Positions 14,379 to 15,344 of a DNA stretch of 15,344 nt are shown piece after piece; the stretch's first letter is position 1; every line of letters begins with the position of its first letter. Origin of the DNA: JBNJEA01 sp051745395 (lineage in GTDB: Bacteria > Desulfobacterota > Desulfobacteria > Desulfobacterales > Desulfosalsimonadaceae); NCBI GenBank assembly GCA_051745395.1, contig JBNJEA010000073.1:1-15344 (forward strand). The letters are read 5' to 3'. The notes under the pieces were generated by a model. It saw only the letters and a program-made list of their open reading frames with translations, ran no database searches and had not been told where the DNA came from. The translations under genes were made by a program, and so were the position numbers.

Positions 14379-14463
14379 TTAACCACAGAGGACACGGAGA
14401 TCACGGAGAAGGCTTCATATAAAGAAATGTTTTCTCTGTGTCCTCTGTGCTCTCTGTGGTTAA
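14379..14463. repeat. 85-bp palindromic repeat built from tandem 9-mers (CACAGAG family)
   Basis: The outer arms are a perfect 12-bp inverted repeat: TTAACCACAGAG at 14379-14390 and CTCTGTGGTTAA at 14452-14463. Each arm holds three tandem 9-mers. Left: CACAGAGGA, CACGGAGAT, CACGGAGAA. Right, read on the complement: CACAGAGAG, CACAGAGGA, CACAGAGAA. The loop is about 20 AT-rich bases. I recognise the sequence style from interspersed intergenic repeats in Desulfobacterota and other environmental bacteria. It sits between the DUF5132-like and HMA_2 genes, so the operon transcript would carry a long hairpin. Confidence 0.85.
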
Positions 14464-14536
14464 AAAACAGGTTTTCGAAAGTTCCTTTCTGCAAAAACAC
14501 CGGAAAATCGGGGTGTAACAGCTTTTTACGAAGCCG

Positions 14537-14824
14537 TCATTTTTGGCTGCCGGAGGAGCCGGCTTTCGAAGCGGTTTTTTGCTTTTCGGCCGACTGTTTC
14601 ATTTCGGTTTTGACCTCGGCGCTTAAATCCTCAATGCTTTCCCGGGCCTCGGCCACAACAACTTTGCCCGTGTCATAGAGGTACAGGCCGCCCCGGATGG
14701 TTTCCTTGAGCAGGGGTTTTGCGGCACCGGCCACCACCCGGCTGGCCACCGGCAGCAAAAACGTGGCCCCGACGCCGAGGGCAATGCCGTAGCCCAGGTT
14801 GCCGTTTTTGAAAAAATTAAACAT
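14537..14824 (-). CDS. Small DUF5132-like membrane protein
   Basis: 95 residues. FNFFKNGNLGYGIALGVG begins a hydrophobic, glycine- and alanine-rich stretch (about 8-32) that is probably one membrane helix, followed by an amphipathic segment (LLKETIRGGLYLYDTGKVVV, about 38-57) and a charged Lys/Glu/Ser tail. This resembles DUF5132 proteins, which from memory often sit beside HMA_2 proteins and P-type ATPases. The start at 14824 is decided by AAGGAGGT five bases upstream; the longer frame from 14914 lacks a ribosome binding site and adds an unconserved basic leader. It is the first gene of the operon leading to the ATPase, and a sigma-70-like promoter lies at 14959-14987. Its molecular role is unknown; a small regulatory or organising subunit at the membrane is possible. 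Confidence 0.75.
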   Translation of the reverse strand: MFNFFKNGNLGYGIALGVGATFLLPVASRVVAGAAKPLLKETIRGGLYLYDTGKVVVAEARESIEDLSAEVKTEMKQSAEKQKTASKAGSSGSQK

Positions 14825-14875
14825 GAAAAACCTCCTTTTCCTTTCTGGAAAGCTAAGGGGGAATCTCTCACCTGC

Positions 14876-14907
14876 CGAATCGGTTTTACTTGGATTTGTC
14901 GAATCGG
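14876..14907. repeat. Direct repeat of CGAATCGG in the leader of the ATPase operon
   Basis: CGAATCGG at 14876-14883 (as CCGAATCGG, itself nearly palindromic) and again at 14900-14907, with starts 24 bp apart. The only other copy I saw in the window is at 2250-2257, upstream of the other HMA_2 gene. Both copies lie downstream of the predicted transcription start, so they are either an operator that blocks elongation or an RNA element. Confidence 0.45.
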
Positions 14908-14958
14908 CCACCAAACGGATTTCGAAAAATGGGTGAATTAGACGTTTTCTTAACTCAA

Positions 14959-14987
14959 AGAATAAAATTGGATTCTGCGGATGTCAA
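14959..14987 (-). promoter_or_regulatory. Sigma-70-like promoter for the DUF5132-HMA_2-ATPase operon
   Basis: Read leftward: TTGACA (14982-14987), a 17-bp spacer, TATTCT (14959-14964). The -35 is perfect and the -10 matches four of six bases. Predicted transcription would begin near 14951, giving a leader of about 127 bases before the ATG at 14824. Confidence 0.6.
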
Positions 14988-15111
14988 AACACGATATCGT
15001 TTTTGTTGGGTATGCACGGCAAAACAGGGGAGAAAAAGAGCAGGAGGATTGAAGCCTTTTTTATTCAGCGCGATTTAAGCGGCCGGAAATGTGTTTTCAT
15101 GGCAAATCATA

Positions 15112-15141
15112 TTGACAAATCGTCGGTTGAACGGACACTAT
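15112..15141 (+). promoter_or_regulatory. Candidate sigma-70 promoter for the enoyl-CoA hydratase gene
   Basis: TTGACA (15112-15117), an 18-bp spacer, CACTAT (15136-15141). The -35 is perfect, the -10 weak. A better -10-like TATACT at 15203-15208 lacks a -35 at the right distance. TAATG-N6-CATTA at 15208-15223 is a weak dyad that could bind a regulator. Confidence 0.4.
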
Positions 15142-15239
15142 TGGAGTCAGGTGTAAATGGTGAAATGTCAATCGTTAACAGCCTATCGTGGCGCCTTTCG
15201 GGTATACTAATGATAACACATTATAAGACGGAGAAACCC

Positions 15240-15344
15240 ATGGAAGAAGCCCCCGTTATTTTCAAAGCCGAAGAAGAAGGCATTGCCTGGATTATTTTAA
15301 ACCGTCCCCGGCGCAGAAACGCCATTAACCAGTCCCTGCTCGTT
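15240..15344 (+). CDS. Enoyl-CoA hydratase/isomerase family protein (5' part, cut by window edge)
   Basis: The first 35 codons of a crotonase-fold protein. The start ATG at 15240 has GGAG six bases upstream. The visible sequence reads to AWIILNRPRRRNAINQSL, the conserved N-terminal strand-turn of enoyl-CoA hydratases and isomerases (consensus I-x-L-N-R-P-x-x-x-N-A-x). It acts on acyl-CoA thioesters in the cytoplasm, in fatty or aromatic acid degradation. The catalytic glutamates are beyond the window, so the exact reaction cannot be told. It has its own promoter region and points away from the ATPase operon. Confidence 0.85.
   Translation, partial: MEEAPVIFKAEEEGIAWIILNRPRRRNAINQSLLV

Larger units (their letters stand above)
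14825..15239. other. 415-bp divergent intergenic region
   Basis: No credible gene. It holds the leader and promoter of the leftward DUF5132-HMA_2-ATPase operon (14825-14987), a palindrome ACGATATCGT at 14991-15000, and a rightward promoter and leader for the enoyl-CoA hydratase gene (from 15112). A frame across 14890-15078 has no ribosome binding site and no recognisable composition. The AGGAGG at about 15041-15046 leads only to a nine-codon frame. Confidence 0.6.

Noticed and set aside
14379..14463. CRISPR-like repeats
   Set aside because: The units are 9 bp with no spacers and are arranged as a palindrome.
14825..14914. N-terminal extension of the DUF5132-like gene to 14914
   Set aside because: No ribosome binding site there, whereas AAGGAGGT stands five bases before the ATG at 14824.
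14890..15078. Short frame of 62 codons in the intergenic region
   Set aside because: No ribosome binding site, no recognisable protein character, and it spans the promoter of the divergent operon.
15203..15208. TATACT as the main -10 for the enoyl-CoA hydratase gene
   Set aside because: A good -10 by itself, but no -35 lies 16-18 bp upstream; TTAACA is 22 bp away.

Overview
The window looks like the chromosome of an anaerobic, moderately GC-rich Gram-negative bacterium, most likely a Desulfobacterota member (sulfate-reducer relatives). This is inference: there is a glycyl radical enzyme (oxygen-sensitive chemistry), an enoyl-CoA hydratase start, and an interspersed palindrome built from CACAGAGNN units of a kind I associate with such genomes. 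There is no rRNA, tRNA, CRISPR array, integrase or transposase.

Layout. (1) 1-2139 (+): 3' part of a glycyl radical enzyme, running off the left edge. (2) 2412-2783 (+): small HMA_2-like protein with an N-terminal VPGRLRIR motif. (3) 2931-6165 (-): three-gene operon transcribed right to left, sulfotransferase, family-4 glycosyltransferase, DUF2334/polysaccharide-deacetylase-like protein. (4) 6166-6446: divergent control region with Pho-box-like 11-bp-spaced repeats and several inverted repeats. (5) 6447-10791 (+): a PHP phosphoesterase-glycosyltransferase fusion followed by btaA and btaB, the two enzymes that make the betaine lipid DGTS from diacylglycerol and SAM. (6) 10769-14824 (-): operon of a DUF5132-like small membrane protein, a second HMA_2/membrane protein with an acidic tail, and a 1002-residue P2A-like cation ATPase with a third HMA_2 domain at its N-terminus; the ATPase overlaps btaB tail to tail by 23 bp. 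An 85-bp palindromic repeat sits inside this operon. (7) 15240-15344 (+): 5' end of an enoyl-CoA hydratase/isomerase, cut by the right edge.

Two systems stand out. The divergent pair of operons at 2931-10791 reads as a phosphorus-free membrane lipid locus: BtaA/BtaB make a betaine headgroup on diacylglycerol, two GT4 enzymes could make glycolipids, the sulfotransferase could add an anionic sulfate, and the PHP domain could supply a phosphate-removing step. Pho-box-like repeats between the operons fit phosphate-starvation control, but that part is inference.

The second system is the metal-ATPase operon plus the unlinked HMA_2 gene. Three proteins share an arginine-rich (V/S)(P/A)GRxRI motif where classical HMA domains carry CxxC. 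This recalls ferrosome (fez) clusters, whose P-type ATPase and partners also carry an Arg-rich motif, but here the ATPase is of the PEGL (P2A, Ca-pump-like) type rather than P1B.
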